Program-made: the position numbers and the translations under genes
From: Phytophthora hibernalis
Lineage: Eukaryota; Oomycota; Peronosporomycetes; Peronosporales; Peronosporaceae
Direction: 5' to 3'
DNA length: 64,000 nt
Assembly (NCBI GenBank): GCA_012656075.1
Contig: JAAKBF010000162.1
Location: 1-64,000 of the forward strand
Notes under the pieces: model-generated
What the model saw: the letters and a program-made list of their open reading frames with translations, nothing else
What the model was told of the DNA's origin: nothing
The model's database searches: none
Part shown: one piece after another, positions 31,688 to 43,150 of the stretch
Numbering within the stretch: position 1 is the stretch's first letter
How the letters are laid out: each line of letters begins with the position of its first letter

Positions 31688-32631
31688 TGGTATGTTTGGG
31701 TCACGAGCTCAATTCCGAAATGAGGATAAGCATGTGGCTTCGTTTCGTGAACCGTGTTGCATTTTGCCAGACGCTCCCGACATTGTGCAATGCCCATACT
31801 GTACATGTTCACCATTGTCCTTTCCGAATTGGCGCCTCATCTGGAGATACAAACTCCTGGCTATTATCCAGATTTATTTCTCGAGCGAGTGGCACCGCAG
31901 CCAACGCGGGCTTACTGAATAGATCGGCAACGTCGGACGAAGGAGGGGCAAACCAGATGCGTCGTTGACTTTATGAATAATCACCCAGTACTAATCATGA
32001 CTCAGAATGGATTAATCTGCTTGCAATGACCATATATTGGAGGGGTTTTCGATGCAAAATGAAGTATAATCCATTTCTAAAAACGGGTTATTTAAGTAAA
32101 GGCCAGCATTTGTGTGTCTTTTACGACCGACTAAAGAGTGGATTTTCGAACGAAATATACGGATCCGCCTTGAAGTTGATCGAGCGACTGTCGATTCTAT
32201 TTCCAGTGACGGACAGCCGGGTGGCCGTGTGCACTCGTTAAGCGCTCGCTTGGTTATGCTGGTCTCTCATCTTGCGTCACGAGCCTGAGTAGAGCGGAGG
32301 TGCTGTCCAGTGACGATAGTGCAGCGGTAGGACACAAGCATCTAATCATGCATGGCATTTTGTTTCTTGTTCGAAGGTCTGCTGACAGCTTGGTGGAAGT
32401 GTGAGAGCCATTATAAGCATGAGACGCTGTCTCTGCCCCGCAGGTTTTCGTTGATTCTACGATCAATTGGCCTGCACTGGCAACAACAATCCCCCAGTCA
32501 CCGTACTTCATTACCGATGGTATTGCTAAGCTTACATGTATTGCATTGTACTCCGAACAGCGATCTCTGGCTGAACGATGACACGTAATTCTCAATGTCA
32601 AATCAAGTTTGTGCTGTCGCGGTGTGCATAT
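31688..32631. other. Intergenic region upstream of Myb copy 2
   Basis: No convincing gene. Short overlapping ORFs on both strands have no recognisable motif. It is the spacer of the large inverted repeat. Confidence 0.4.
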
Positions 32632-33100
32632 GAGGCTCGGGCTCCTGTGGCTTTTATTTTTGCGGTTAAAGCAGGGCTCCTGTGGCTTTGCCCCATGACA
32701 TCTCCGAGGAATCCACGCTCAGCGAGGATCACCCCGTTCGTATCGTTATGTGCACTTTTGATTCAAGTGGGCTGGAGCTCGAAGCTGGTCGACGTGTGTC
32801 CGTCTCGGGCTTACTTGGCTTTTGTATCGGAAAATCCGTTTTTCAATCAAATGTCCACTTGTGGCTGTTCTATGTATATCGCTACAATAAACCTACTCTC
32901 GGGATAAAGCCCGCAGATTATCATGGGTGGAACCGACAAACTCAGTTTAACACATTGACATCCACCCACTGCAATGAAACGGGGACCGGGCATGTATTAG
33001 ATTTTCCACTGCGGCCTCTGCTTTTAACAACGACGAAGGTATCCAAGGTGTAGTTGAAGAGCTCCATGCGTTTTGCACATTGAAGTCAAGCCTCATTTCC
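32632..33100 (-). repeat. Right arm of the large inverted repeat (orphan Myb promoter copy)
   Basis: An inverted, diverged copy of the sequence upstream of Myb copy 1. It ends at about 33100, where copy 1 would be approaching its start codon, and no Myb coding sequence follows. Inside it, a short word (GGGCTCCTGTGGCTTT) is tandemly doubled at about 32639-32688. Confidence 0.75.
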
Positions 33101-33340
33101 TAGCGGACTGTGGTATAAGTTATCAACTCGCGTTATCACTGATAAACGCGAGTGTCTCGCTCGAGAGTTAAGAATCATGTATCAAAATATAAGGTTTACC
33201 CCCGGATCGTTGAGCAGCCATAAGGATCGAGCACGCATCTCACGCAAATCAATTCGCAGGAGGTCTTGACACTGCTACAAAAAACTGTGTGTAGTTGTTT
33301 GCCTTTATGTTCGCCCACTTTCCACTCCGTGCTCTCTCAA

Positions 33341-34129
33341 TTAGGCTGCAAGTGCAACTAGCTCTGCCGACGTGGCATTAAGCCTCGCCACTGAGACGGG
33401 TTCAGCTGACTTCACAAAGTCGTTCGGGATCTGTTCCTTGACAAGAAATGAACGTGCGTGTTCAACGGAGATAGAATCACCCTCTCCGAGTGCCACGAGC
33501 AAAAGCGCTGCTTGCAGGAAGGATTTTTTCTTCTCACCGGCGCCGAATGTGCACTCGGGGTTTGTGGTCTGGCATAGTACCGCTCGGTCCTTACGGACAG
33601 AAGCCACGGCTGGGGTGGTGATCATTCCATTGGCGTCGGCCCGAGCAAAGACATCTTCCGCGAGGGTGATATTTACCAGCATCGGGTCGTGTCCAAAGTA
33701 GGCGTCTGTGTGCACCAGTGATGCATCGTGCTCGGGTGCATTATGGCGGCTTAGAAATTCGAGCGAGAAGACATCGGGCACTTGACCGACCTGCGTTGTG
33801 GCCGTGTCATTCGCCATGTTGAACACGTTCATGATCGCCGCCTTTAGCACGCCCTTGGCGATGTTTTGACCATCACGCGGCAAGTAACCGTGATTTGCCA
33901 GCGCGTTGAGAGCTGGGCACGGTGAACGGTGGAAAGCTGCAGTCGTGTTTGGCACGCCCGATCCTTCCTCGGCTGAAGGTTTGTAGTATTCACCGACTTG
34001 CAGTTGTTCGGTGGCTTGACGGTATCCCTCGATCTGGCGGTCTCCGCCAGCTTTCGTTGAAGTTACATCGCGAACAGCAGTGGCAGCAAGTATGACAGCC
34101 AAAGCAGCATACAACGTACGAAGAACCAT
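33341..34129 (-). CDS. Secreted heme-thiolate peroxidase (peroxygenase/chloroperoxidase family)
   Basis: 262 residues from the ATG at 34129. That start is preferred over the longer frame to 34183 because it begins with a clean signal peptide (MVLRTLYAALAVILAATAV). The Peroxidase_2 (PF01328) hallmarks are present: FHRSPCPALNALANHGYLPR supplies the proximal Cys of the PCP motif, and PEHDASLVHTDAYFGHD supplies the EHD motif. ITLAEDVF and DSISVEHARSFLVKEQIP complete the family pattern. The length is that of short unspecific peroxygenases, extracellular enzymes that oxygenate organic compounds with H2O2. A diverged paralog lies upstream at 35017-35754. Confidence 0.85.
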   Translation of the reverse strand: MVLRTLYAALAVILAATAVRDVTSTKAGGDRQIEGYRQATEQLQVGEYYKPSAEEGSGVPNTTAAFHRSPCPALNALANHGYLPRDGQNIAKGVLKAAIMNVFNMANDTATTQVGQVPDVFSLEFLSRHNAPEHDASLVHTDAYFGHDPMLVNITLAEDVFARADANGMITTPAVASVRKDRAVLCQTTNPECTFGAGEKKKSFLQAALLLVALGEGDSISVEHARSFLVKEQIPNDFVKSAEPVSVARLNATSAELVALAA

Positions 34130-35016
34130 GTTGAATATGGCGGCTGCTTGAGTAGATCTGTCGGAGTGGATGCTATTCGGCAAATGGTTCTCTGGTAGCT
34201 ACGGAGAGCGGAGTGATATACATGTACCGTAAAGCGCCGGCCTTTACTGTAGACGGAAAGTAATGAACCGAATCGCTTCAGCGATCATCTCCCGATTTGT
34301 TTGCTGGTGGTCCAGGCGCGTAGCAATGCTAAAATGTTTATCATGTTGAAGTGAAGCAACAAACACAAACAATGCAAACGTTAACGTTGGGAGGCTATCC
34401 CCATAGAGCGTCACAGTGACGACCGTCACTGTGTATCCTTCCTTTACTAGCTTTGCTGATGGTACTGTGTTGAGCGCAATCGCCAACGTAGCAGTGATAC
34501 AGTACACACAAAACTTTACATGTACTCAAGGGCTATTCATGGCTACAGGCAAACAGTAAAACATGCAGCTGCTTGCTCTTGGTCTACTATTAATTATTAA
34601 ATAATTATATTTAATATAACAGGGCCTGGGAAAAATAATATAATATTAATATTACGGATATTAAACTGACGGAATAATTTATTATTGATTTTAGCGCATT
34701 TAAGTTTATTTTTTTGTACAGAATAGTATTGTATTCCAACTGTTTGACTCTAGCTGCGGAGTGTAACCTCTTCTGCTCTGGGCCCCGCCGTGTGAAATAC
34801 TGTTTTCGTGATGCAAACATGTGTTTACCTCACTCCGCGCGCCACGCTTCTGGGAGATTATGTTTTTAGTTTTAAGCACGTCCCTGGGCGGATTTTCTAC
34901 TCCCTAAAAATCGCTAAAAATACATTGAAATTATTGCTATTATTATATTGTATTTGCAATCGTTATTATGGATCACCATTGACACCGCGTAACATTTAAT
35001 ATTGTATTTCCCATGA
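34130..35016. other. Intergenic region between peroxidase paralogs
   Basis: Holds the promoter of the first peroxidase. The part from about 34580 to 35000 is strongly AT-rich with TAATATTAA-type words. A hydrophobic 87-codon minus-strand frame at 34244-34507 has no motif I recognise and is not called. Confidence 0.4.
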
Positions 35017-35754
35017 CTACACCCATGATTCTGCCTTGAGGGTCGCCGCTCTGGCAAGCAGCTCAACAACTCCGACAGTGGACCCAGGAGCCGCGTAGTC
35101 GTCCGGAAACTTCTCGTCGATAATGAACGAGCGCGCGTGCTCCACCGAGATCGTGTCACCGGGGCCCAAAGCCATCAGAAGCACCGACGCCTCGAGGAAA
35201 GCCAGAGTTTGAGCTTTCACCCCGTAGTGGCACTCCGGGTTTTGAGCGCTGCACGTTTTGCCACGATCCTTGCGAGTGGTGGCCACGATCTTTTACGTGA
35301 GCAGTCCATCGCTTCCAGCGCGACTGAAGAGGTCCTCAGCCAGTGTCTCGTTGGCCGTCATGGGGTCGTAGCCGTAGTAGGCGTCCGTATGAGCGAGCGA
35401 CGCGTCGTGCTCGATCTTGTTGTGCATGCCGAGGTAGTCGAGGCTGATCGTGTCCGGCACCTGGGAGACTAGAATCGCGACCACACCGGATCCGAGGTTG
35501 TACACGTTCTCGAGAGCGGTAGACAACATGTCGTGCGTGATGTTTTGTCCGTTGCGAGGAAGGTATCCGTGGTTGGCGAGCGTGTTGAGTGCGGGGCACG
35601 GCGAGCGGCGGTACGCAGTAGTCGTGCCGTAAATCCCCGAAGTTTCGCTGCTGGACGGACGGAAGTAGTCGCCTTCCTGGAGAGCGAGTGTGGACGAAGC
35701 TGCGACAGTCAGCGCAATGGTGACGGCGCCGAGTGAGCGGGTGAATGACACCAT
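35017..35754 (-). pseudogene. Heme-thiolate peroxidase paralog with an in-frame stop
   Basis: Tandem paralog of the gene at 33341-34129. The signal peptide is MVSFTRSLGAVTIALTVAAS; YRRSPCPALNTLANHGYLPR holds the proximal Cys and IEHDASLAHTDAYYGYD the EHD motif. The frame is interrupted by TAA at 35293-35295 and continues in the same frame with VATTRKDRGKTCSAQNPEC and DTISVEHARSFIIDEKFPDD to the end. Alignment with the paralog is gap-free across the stop (GLLT-stop-KIVATTRKDR against GMITTPAVASVRKDR), so this is a single nonsense codon, not an intron or frameshift. It is either a fresh pseudogene or a base-call error. Confidence 0.75.
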
Positions 35755-37383
35755 TTCGTGAAGGTGTGCGTTGGTGCCAATGTAACCTGTTCACTTGGGA
35801 GCAAGTTGGGTAATGAGCTGAGACGGACTCGGATCCCGTCTTGGCGGCCAGTCGCGCTTGGCATCCGGGAGACAGGAAAGGGTGGGAGGGTTACTGCGCA
35901 ATTGAAGCAGTCGTGTACATGTACTGTATTCGGGCCCGATTCGACCAGACCAATGCAGACTGAGGCACACATCCACCGGAGAGTGACACGACGGACCCCC
36001 GATGATCGGAACTCCACCGCCGGACAAGGATCCACGGCCCACGTCACAGAGGCGCTGGGGAGGCCTTGGGGCGCTTCTGGTTCCGACGCAGCGTGAACAT
36101 GTCGAGCAGTGAGAAAACTGCAGGTGGCACTGCCGTAGCTGTGTGCAGTTGCAGCAAGCCCCGCACCACTGGAATCTGGTTCACGACTGGTAAATCACCG
36201 GTACAAAAAGCGATCACCTCATCAGTTCTTTGGCGTCGCACTCATGGGGACGTCTCGCACTCTCTGTAGATGTAATGCCAGCACGAAGCGTGGTGAGCTT
36301 TACCTCGCAATTTGCGACCACCGAGCCTCCTATACTCTTTCCGTGAAGTAGTCAAGCGATCGACTGTTCAGATTTCGACTGGCCTGCGCCGAAATCTTAG
36401 CCGCTACGTGCCCAAATCTTATTCGGACGATCGATTCGAGCAACCAAAGCAGGCTAAGCCACGACGATAGCATGGTGATTCTCGGGTGGCTTATCTTCAA
36501 GCACATTCTCGGTGCTCGCATTTTGCAGCGAAGCAGGGAAGGTGGGAACACCTTGCCAGCGAGCGCAGTATGTGACGAGGCTCGGACGCATTTCGATAGA
36601 CAGTCCGGCCTTTCCCTGAAAGCCTGCATCCCCGCCAAGGAAAGCCTCGCTGTCAACATGCATCAGAGCAATTAAGCTATACAAGTACATCCAATCCCAA
36701 CCGTAACACTTCTTTACAAGAGGGCCATCACGGCAATTGTTCATGATATCACTTGCAATACCGGTACGGTCACGAGACAGTTGAAACGAGCCTGGGTAGC
36801 TCGGTTAATGACTCCCGGCGTTGAAACGAGCCTGGGTATTATAGCTCGTTTAATATCTCCGTTGGCGGAAAAAGTCGAGATTATAACAGAACTCGTGGCC
36901 GTTGTATATTTTCCGATGATGAAGGCTCAAAGTAAAACAATCCGGCTCAGCCAAACAAGCGAGATACTGTACCGGTATTCCAAGGCCGATAGAAACTCGT
37001 TCCGGGGCCTCTGGTGGCTCGGTGAATTGACGGAGATCTTGCTACCCACACCGCCAAGATCGCCGCCGCCTGCGTTACCAAGACCGCCATCGCCACCCAT
37101 GCACCGCGTAACACCTCAGGTGCTGTCCATGTTGCAAGTTGCAACGCGACAATCTACTTACATTTTGTAAAAACGCGTCGCCTGAATCTACTGGTATAAA
37201 TTAATTGCGTGGAATTCAGATCTGTACTTCATAGCACTACTTCTGGTTCTCTGTGTCCCACACCAACTACGCGCCTGGCACTCCAGGTGTCACTCTCGTA
37301 CCGGAGCTCGACTTGCAGTACTCAATTGTAAGACCCAGAGGGGAGGGACTACACGTACCAAAAACTCAGCCAGCCAACCAGCA
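35755..37383. other. Long intergenic region; short tandem repeat near 36.8 kb
   Basis: No gene I can support. A 96-codon minus-strand frame at 36454-36744 (starts MNNCRDGPLVKKCYGWDWMY) is the best candidate but matches nothing I know. The 19-bp word GTTGAAACGAGCCTGGGTA occurs at 36780-36798 and 36820-36838. The right end holds the promoter of the bZIP gene. Confidence 0.4.
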
Positions 37384-38694
37384 ATGGACTTCTCCAATGA
37401 ATCCGACGTGGACATGATGCAGGACGACTCGATGCTGAGTGCCAACCTGGCAGCGCAGTACGGCCACCAGCAGACGCAACGCTCTCTTCCCCCATCAAGG
37501 GCATTCCCGACCCTCAGACGGTCTTCCCCGGCGTGTACGTGCCTGGCTTGAGTCCCATGGAGCAACCCCAACAGGGAGACGCCATGGAGGAGTACGCGCG
37601 TCTCATGGGCATCAAAGTGGAGAACGACGACCCGAACGTGAACGCCAACGCCTTCGGGCCGTCCAACGACATGGCCAAGATCCAGGCCAACGCCGCGTAC
37701 TTCGAGAACCTCATCAGTCGCGACCGCAACGACGCCATGGACGACGGCAACAACGTGACGTCCATGACGCTGCCCGCAGGCATTGGCAGCGGCATGAACC
37801 AGTTCATGGCCGGCCCCATGGCTCCCAACCCCCAACAAGTGTACAACCCCAACACGGAACTGGCCTTTCAGGACGGCGGCTCCCGGCTCTACGACCCGTC
37901 GTCGGGTTTCCCGGGTCAGAGTCCGCCTCTGCCGTTCCACAAAGGACCTCAGGTGCGGCCTGGGGGCATGATGCCGCCCGACCTCGTGGGCTCCCAGACG
38001 CTACCCCCGACTACATCTCGGCCATGATCAAGAGCAACCCGCCGCACAACTTCGAGAACCTGAGCGAGGACGAGAAGCAGGCGCTCATTAAGGAGGAAAA
38101 GTCCCGCGAGCGCAATCGCGACCACTCGCGCAAGTCGCGTCTGCGCAAGAAAGAGTTCGTCGAGTCGCTCAAGCACGAGGTGGGTCAGCTGCAGGTGTAC
38201 CAGCAGATCTGCGAGCAGTGCATGGACTGCATCGCCCTCGTGGCTGCTGAGGCGTCGGCGGTATTTCTCTTCTCGAGCGCCGCGTACACGCGCGTGCTCG
38301 GCTACCAGAACCACCAGATCGTGCCCGGCCAGACGAGCTTCCTGGACATGGTGCACCCGGTAAGTCGCTGTTTACGGTCGTGCGGTCGTGTCGTTTTGCA
38401 ATGTCCCTAATGGTGAATATTGTGCGGTTGTGTGTTTCGGTGGCGAAGGACAATGTGCAAGAAGTGCGTGCAGTGTTCACGAAGCTCAACACGCTGGGCG
38501 AGACCCATAGATGTACGTATTTTCAGTATCGAGGCGCTGGTTGCAAGTCGATGCTGACTACCAGTTTTGTGTTGATGCTTGCAGTTAAATTCCGAATAAA
38601 ATCAACGGACGGCGCGTTCTTCAACGCGGAGACGACGGCGCGGCTGGCCGAGAAGGGCGTCGTGTGCTCGACCCGCGTGGACCGCGACATCTAA
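37384..38694 (+). CDS. bZIP transcription factor with C-terminal PAS domain
   Basis: From the ATG at 37384 (MDFSNESDVDMMQDDSMLSA). A long Asn/Met/Pro-rich N-terminal region is followed by the basic region KSRERNRDHSRKSRLRKKEF, with the invariant Asn and Arg at N-x7-R spacing; the usual Ala-Ala between them is His-Ser. A short leucine-zipper-like helix (SLKHEVGQLQVYQQI) leads into a PAS domain (ALVAAEASAVFLFSSAAYTR, VLGYQNHQIVPGQTSFLDMV). Two introns place the rest of PAS: 38360-38448 (GTAAGT...GCGAAG) and 38513-38584 (GTACGT...TTGCAG). This gives HPDNVQEVRAVFTKLNTLGE and then FKFRIKSTDGAFFNAETTAR. Frame shifts near 37470 and 38003 interrupt exon 1. The bZIP-PAS architecture is characteristic of oomycetes. 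The PAS domain may sense a ligand or mediate dimerisation. Confidence 0.8.
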
Positions 38695-39457
38695 GAGCGA
38701 ACTCGATGCAGCAGGCCCTAGTGAGACTTACGATACGTACTCAAGGAACCCACCGGTAACAGGACGATCGACGACCTGGCTGGTGTCAGACGGGATCTGC
38801 AATGCATCGACCGAGAAACAGCCGAGATGGCAGTCCGGTCGTGTGGGTGGAGGCGAGCAACCTATGCGTATTTTAATTTTGTTGGTTGACAGCGCGGGGA
38901 GCAATTGTCAATGGTGCCGAGCAGCAAGAGGAGGAGATACACGGAAACACTCGGCACGAGGGGCAGAGCAGGCAGTGAATGTTAATATACCGCGTTTGAT
39001 GGCTGGCAACGGGGAGCAGACAGATCTTGAGGCCTTTACAGCAAAAATATACACAATGTATGGCACTAGCCCCCACCAGGCCAGCGTAAGAAACTTTTGC
39101 TGAAACGGGTGAGCCATTTCGTCAAGTACAACTTGTGCTATTACTGAAACTGGTGAGCCATTTCGTCAAGTACAACTTACACAAGATACGATTATGGCAT
39201 GGTGTGGCCGGTTTCCTGGTGGGTTCGCAATCTTTTTTGGTGTGCAAGGCCGTCCGAATCCTTTGGCGTTGGTTGCCGCTCAGTCTTGGATTCACATCTC
39301 AATCCGAAACGCACAGAACAACGGTATGTTTGTCTTTATGGTGCAGACCGCACGGCTAAATCGGGCAATTTCGATGGACGTAAGGACACGACGTCAGGGC
39401 ACCCGAGAATGCAATACTAAGATTAATACTTCACAGCCAAGAGCAGAAATTAATCAT
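38695..39457. other. Intergenic region with a 44-bp tandem repeat
   Basis: A 34-bp sequence beginning TGAAACGGGTGAGCCATTTC is repeated at 39101-39134 and 39145-39178 with one mismatch. No gene supported. Confidence 0.4.
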
Positions 39458-41036
39458 TCAATTATTACCACTATTATTCCTGCCAATTCGAGTGCGCACC
39501 TCATCGACTGTGTTCACGTCCCACAGGTCGCGATTATACTGGAGACTCATGAGCATCTCGAGCTTGGTGGGGAGAGACTCTTCCGAAGGTCCGTCAGCAC
39601 TAACTTAGCTGCCGAAAAGAAGCGCTCGCACTCGTTAGACGTCGGCGTGACGTACGCAACGTCCACGTAATGCGAGCGCTTCACTGCCTTGCGCTTCTTG
39701 AACGCCGCCTTGACTATTGAGCTGACCTCCGCGCCTCTTGCTTGCGCCATTTCGAGGGACGCTGATCTAAATTCGCAGCACGCCGACCTCTCAGCAACAT
39801 TCAACGACTCTCCGCGCTGAAGCTTCACCAGACCTTGTTCTAAATTGGGATGGTTCACAATAGTAGCATTCGTAGCCAGTCGGGTCCGTAGCGCCGGGTA
39901 CTCCTTGATGACCTGATCAAACAGACGTCGCACAGCTGACAGAGTTAGGGTAGACTTCTGTAGCTCCTTGGTGACTCCCTCGAACTTTGCGAGGTCCATC
40001 AGCAACGTCTTCACGCGGTCGTGCTCCGCGCGACGCAGCAGGAGTGGTTGCACCTCGTGCTGGACCAGGACGTCGTGGCCTAACCCGGCAATGGCCGGTT
40101 GGAGCTTCACGTACCGCTCAACCATCTCGTAGGTGCTCGACCATCGGGTATCATTTCGCAGTAGCGGTGACAGATGGGAGACGCGGCGCAGGATCGCTCG
40201 GCCCTCGATCGTCCTCAGCTTGCACATCAGGGCGTGGACCTTGCTAATCAGCTCGTCCTCGGTCTTGAGGAAGTCCTTGGCTGCCAGATTGAATCTGTGG
40301 CTAGCACATCCGACGAGCGGGATAGCGCCTTCCTTTCGCCCAATGTAGAACAGTTGTCGCCCACCATAAACTTGACCGCCGACCATGGCTTCTTGTAACG
40401 AGACAGCGTGTCCGCGATCAAATCAAACTGACTCTGCGCACTCAAATCTTCCTCTGTCTCTACGGGCGAGAACGCCAGCAAAATAAAGCGGCGCGACGTG
40501 CACTCCAGGTCGTCGTAGTACTCGCTCGCCGCGCCACTACCGGATTAACCGGGATGATCAGAGGTACTGTCGAATACCGCGAATATCGCGACGTAGTGAC
40601 GGTTGCTGCTACTCCAGCCGTCCAGAACTAGACCAAACAATTCAGGGAGCTCGGCGGCAACACGGTGCTCAACCATCTCGAAGAGTAGCACGATGTAGCG
40701 CGATAGGGTCTCCTCGGACACAGACGAGATGGCAGCGTTCAGACGTGTGAGCCGTCGCTCGACCAATGCGAAATGTAGGCGATCACAGACCACCCACTCA
40801 ATCCAGCGGTACAGATCGCGAGTTCGCTGGCTGACCAGGCGCAAGAACAGCGGGTTCTGGCGGCGAGCCGCCTCCTGGGCATCTTGCTCGTAGTCCTTGT
40901 GGTTGGTTCAGCAGGTTTGTGTAACCGTTCCCCTTTTGTAGTGCTTGTCACAGGTGGTGCACTTGTAGAAACCACCCTCAACTTCAGTAAACAGCATGGA
41001 GCAGATCTGGCTGCTCGTGAGGACCATGGAAGACAT
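39458..41036 (-). pseudogene. hAT superfamily transposase, degenerate
   Basis: From the ATG at 41036. A BED-type zinc finger (GGFYKCTTCDKHYKRGT) is followed by an in-frame TGA at 40908-40910, then LGLVLDGWSSSNRHYVAIFA-type core (read as FGLVLDGWSSS), KFMVGDNCST with catalytic-type Asp, VGCASHRFNLAAKDFL, and LLRNDTRWSSTYEMVERY. The C-terminal dimerisation domain is TSNECERFFSAAKLVLTDLR then SLQYNRDLWDV. Frame changes occur near 40550, 40380 and 39560. The mix of stop and shifts indicates a dead copy. Terminal repeats and the 8-bp duplication were not resolved. Confidence 0.75.
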
Positions 41037-41831
41037 GGGGCTTGGGAGGTGGGGTTTAGTAGGTAGTTTTGATACTGACAACCTAGTGTATTGGGCAGTC
41101 CGAGATGCTAGGAGCCCACCAGGCAAACGGTTGGTGGACGGAGGACACTTCCCTACAATTAAGATATGAATTGTGTTCAATTCAAAAATTGATTGATACC
41201 TCGGAATTAATCATTAAATTAAAAAATGCGAATGTATTTTTATGAGTATTATTTTTCGGGTGCCCTGCACGACGTGCTCTCAACCTCGGGGTACACTCTT
41301 GACGACAATTTCATGCACTAGGATATCGACAGACCTCTCGTTTTGGCGAGTACACAAATGAGAACAGTGCCTTTATCGGAGGAGCGGTCTGGAAAAGAGC
41401 AACTCAAGTTGAGTCTCAACGGCCAGAAGTCACTACGTGAGGGAGCAGTAGAACCCGAAGTGACAAAGAGCTTCGTACGGTCACAAGCGATTCGTCGCCG
41501 TCCAACGATGAACTAACGCCGTGTTTTACACGGAGAAGCTCTGGATTGTATTCCTGGTATCGCGTTGGAGATGCAATTATAATACACTATCCAGTAACAA
41601 CACAGGGGTTCCTATGATGAAGTACACCAATGCACGGCGTTATTCACAAGCACTCAAATTCAAAAAGTGCGCACTCAAAATCAAAACCTGTCAGATGTAT
41701 TACCTTTGAAATTAATAATACCTCTCATATCTGATCGACAAATTATGTTCCGACTTCCATGTCCTCAAAGCGGAGAGCACGTTGGTGATGAGGCAGCGAA
41801 TGACAGAACGCTCTATTGCACAGCTCTGGTG
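41037..41831. other. Non-coding stretch between transposon fragments
   Basis: AT-rich, no supported gene. It probably holds the unrecognised end of the hAT element. Confidence 0.35.
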
Positions 41832-42240
41832 TCACCATTTCGGCAAAAAGGGGTCTGCCGCAAACTCGAGATACCCGGCACGGTGCTCCGTAATGGTCGT
41901 GCCTTTGGGGACGCGTAGAATGCCAGGACGCTGCCGCGCAAGAAAGCGCTTTACAGCGCTCTTGTAGACAGAGAAGACATTCTCTATCGGGTTCAGCATA
42001 GGGAGTAGGGCCCCAGCTTCAGCATATCGGCGGCTTGGAACTCTTCTTCGGCGAACACGTCCTTGGCGTTCGTGTGACACGGGGCATTATCAAGCACGAC
42101 CACGACTTCGTTAAGCGGGTGGACTCCTTGATGTGGCGCAGGAAGCGTCGGATAAACTCGTTCGCTAGTTCAGCAGTGAATGAGCCGAACTGCGACTCTT
42201 GATAGGTCAGACCAGTACTCTAGATAACGGCAATAGCATG
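41832..42240 (-). pseudogene. Tc1/mariner-like (DDE_3) transposase fragment
   Basis: The C-terminal part of a DDE_3 endonuclease: GLTYQESQFGSFTAELANEF, IRRFLRHIKES, then NEVVVVLDNAPCHTNAKDVF with the second catalytic Asp, and MLNPIENVFSVYKSAVKRFL with the third acidic residue. The first Asp block is missing. One-base changes lie near 42115 and 42000. It is directly followed by the left end of the Harbinger element. Confidence 0.75.
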
Positions 42241-42385
42241 AATAGAGGATGTTAGCAAAATCGTAAATTCCCGATACGACTTCCGACACGCGTGTTTATG
42301 TTTTCGGTATTTACGACATTTCCAACTATGTTAGCAATCTCGTAAAAAGTTATCTTATTTACGAAATCACACTGACTCCTCAACC

Positions 42386-42817
42386 ATGGAGCTCGCTCTC
42401 CTGACCCGAGACCCGCGCACCCGTCTTGCGCTTCTACTTCGCGCGTTACCCAGTGATCCCGAGCGGCCTATCATCCCAGACATCCGCTTTCGGCTCGACG
42501 AGCGCAGTAATGCATACTGCAAGGTGTTTTATCGCTTCACGAAGGAGGAAATGCGTCAGCTCACGACCACGCTGCAATTTCCAGACATCATTATCACGCG
42601 AGAGCGAACGAAATGCCACAGTGTCGAGGCCCTATGCATCTTTTTAGAGCGGATGACATATCCAAACCGCTGGAGCGATCAGGAAACCAAGTACGGACGT
42701 CGCTACCCTGGGCTCAGCAACATATTCTACTTTGTGCTTCGATTTGTTCTTATACCACGCTTTGAGCGCTTTGAAGCGATCCGAACATGCAAAACCGGAG
42801 AAAGGCATCCGCAATGA
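42386..42817 (+). pseudogene. Harbinger transposase N-terminal fragment
   Basis: About 130 codons resembling the region before the DDE core: FYRFTKEEMRQLTTTLQFPD, ALCIFLERMTYPNRWSDQET, YGRRYPGLSNIFYFVLR. After about 42765 the reading changes and no DDE motif follows. Truncated and therefore inactive; it could still serve as a cis substrate of full-length elements. Confidence 0.6.
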
Positions 42818-42844
42818 TGCGGATGCAGAGCTAGCAACATCCGC

Positions 42845-43150
42845 CTATGCTTTTCCCACGTCGCCGTGCTCAGCAGCGTATGGAGCGTACCTAGTGATAG
42901 CATACAAAAGTACTAGGTCTTGCTCCTCGGTGAATTTCCCACGTGTACTTCGCTTTGACTTGGCGGCTTTGGCAGATACTGTAGCAGGAGACTGTTCACC
43001 AGAAGAGGGGTCGCTTGGAACGGGCGGGTTGACGGTGGTAGAAGAAGGAGGAGGGATCTCGGCGACGTCTTCAGGTGGCATGAGCCTTGGTGCTTCTGGT
43101 GCTGAGGGGGAAATTGGGAGTAGTAGAAATAGCCAATCAAAAGCCTAGTC
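42845..43150 (-). pseudogene. SANT/Myb-like accessory protein of the Harbinger element
   Basis: A minus-strand frame: Pro/Ser/Glu-rich start MPPEDVAEIPPPSSTTVNPP, a basic hinge (AKAAKSKRSTRGKF), and the first helix of a SANT-like domain (TEEQDLVLLYAITRYAPYAA). It is cut off at about 42845. In intact elements this protein accompanies the transposase. Confidence 0.5.

Noticed and set aside
34244..34507. Hydrophobic 87-codon ORF upstream of the first peroxidase
   Set aside because: Hydrophobicity alone is not evidence; the region is AT-rich promoter and the frame has no conserved block.
36454..36744. 96-codon minus-strand ORF with an aromatic start
   Set aside because: Reads plausibly at first (CYGWDWMYLY) but shows no family match, neighbour or splice support; left in the intergenic description.
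37290..37940. 216-codon minus-strand ORF opposite the bZIP gene
   Set aside because: Antisense shadow of GC-rich coding; Val/His/Gly-rich with no family resemblance.
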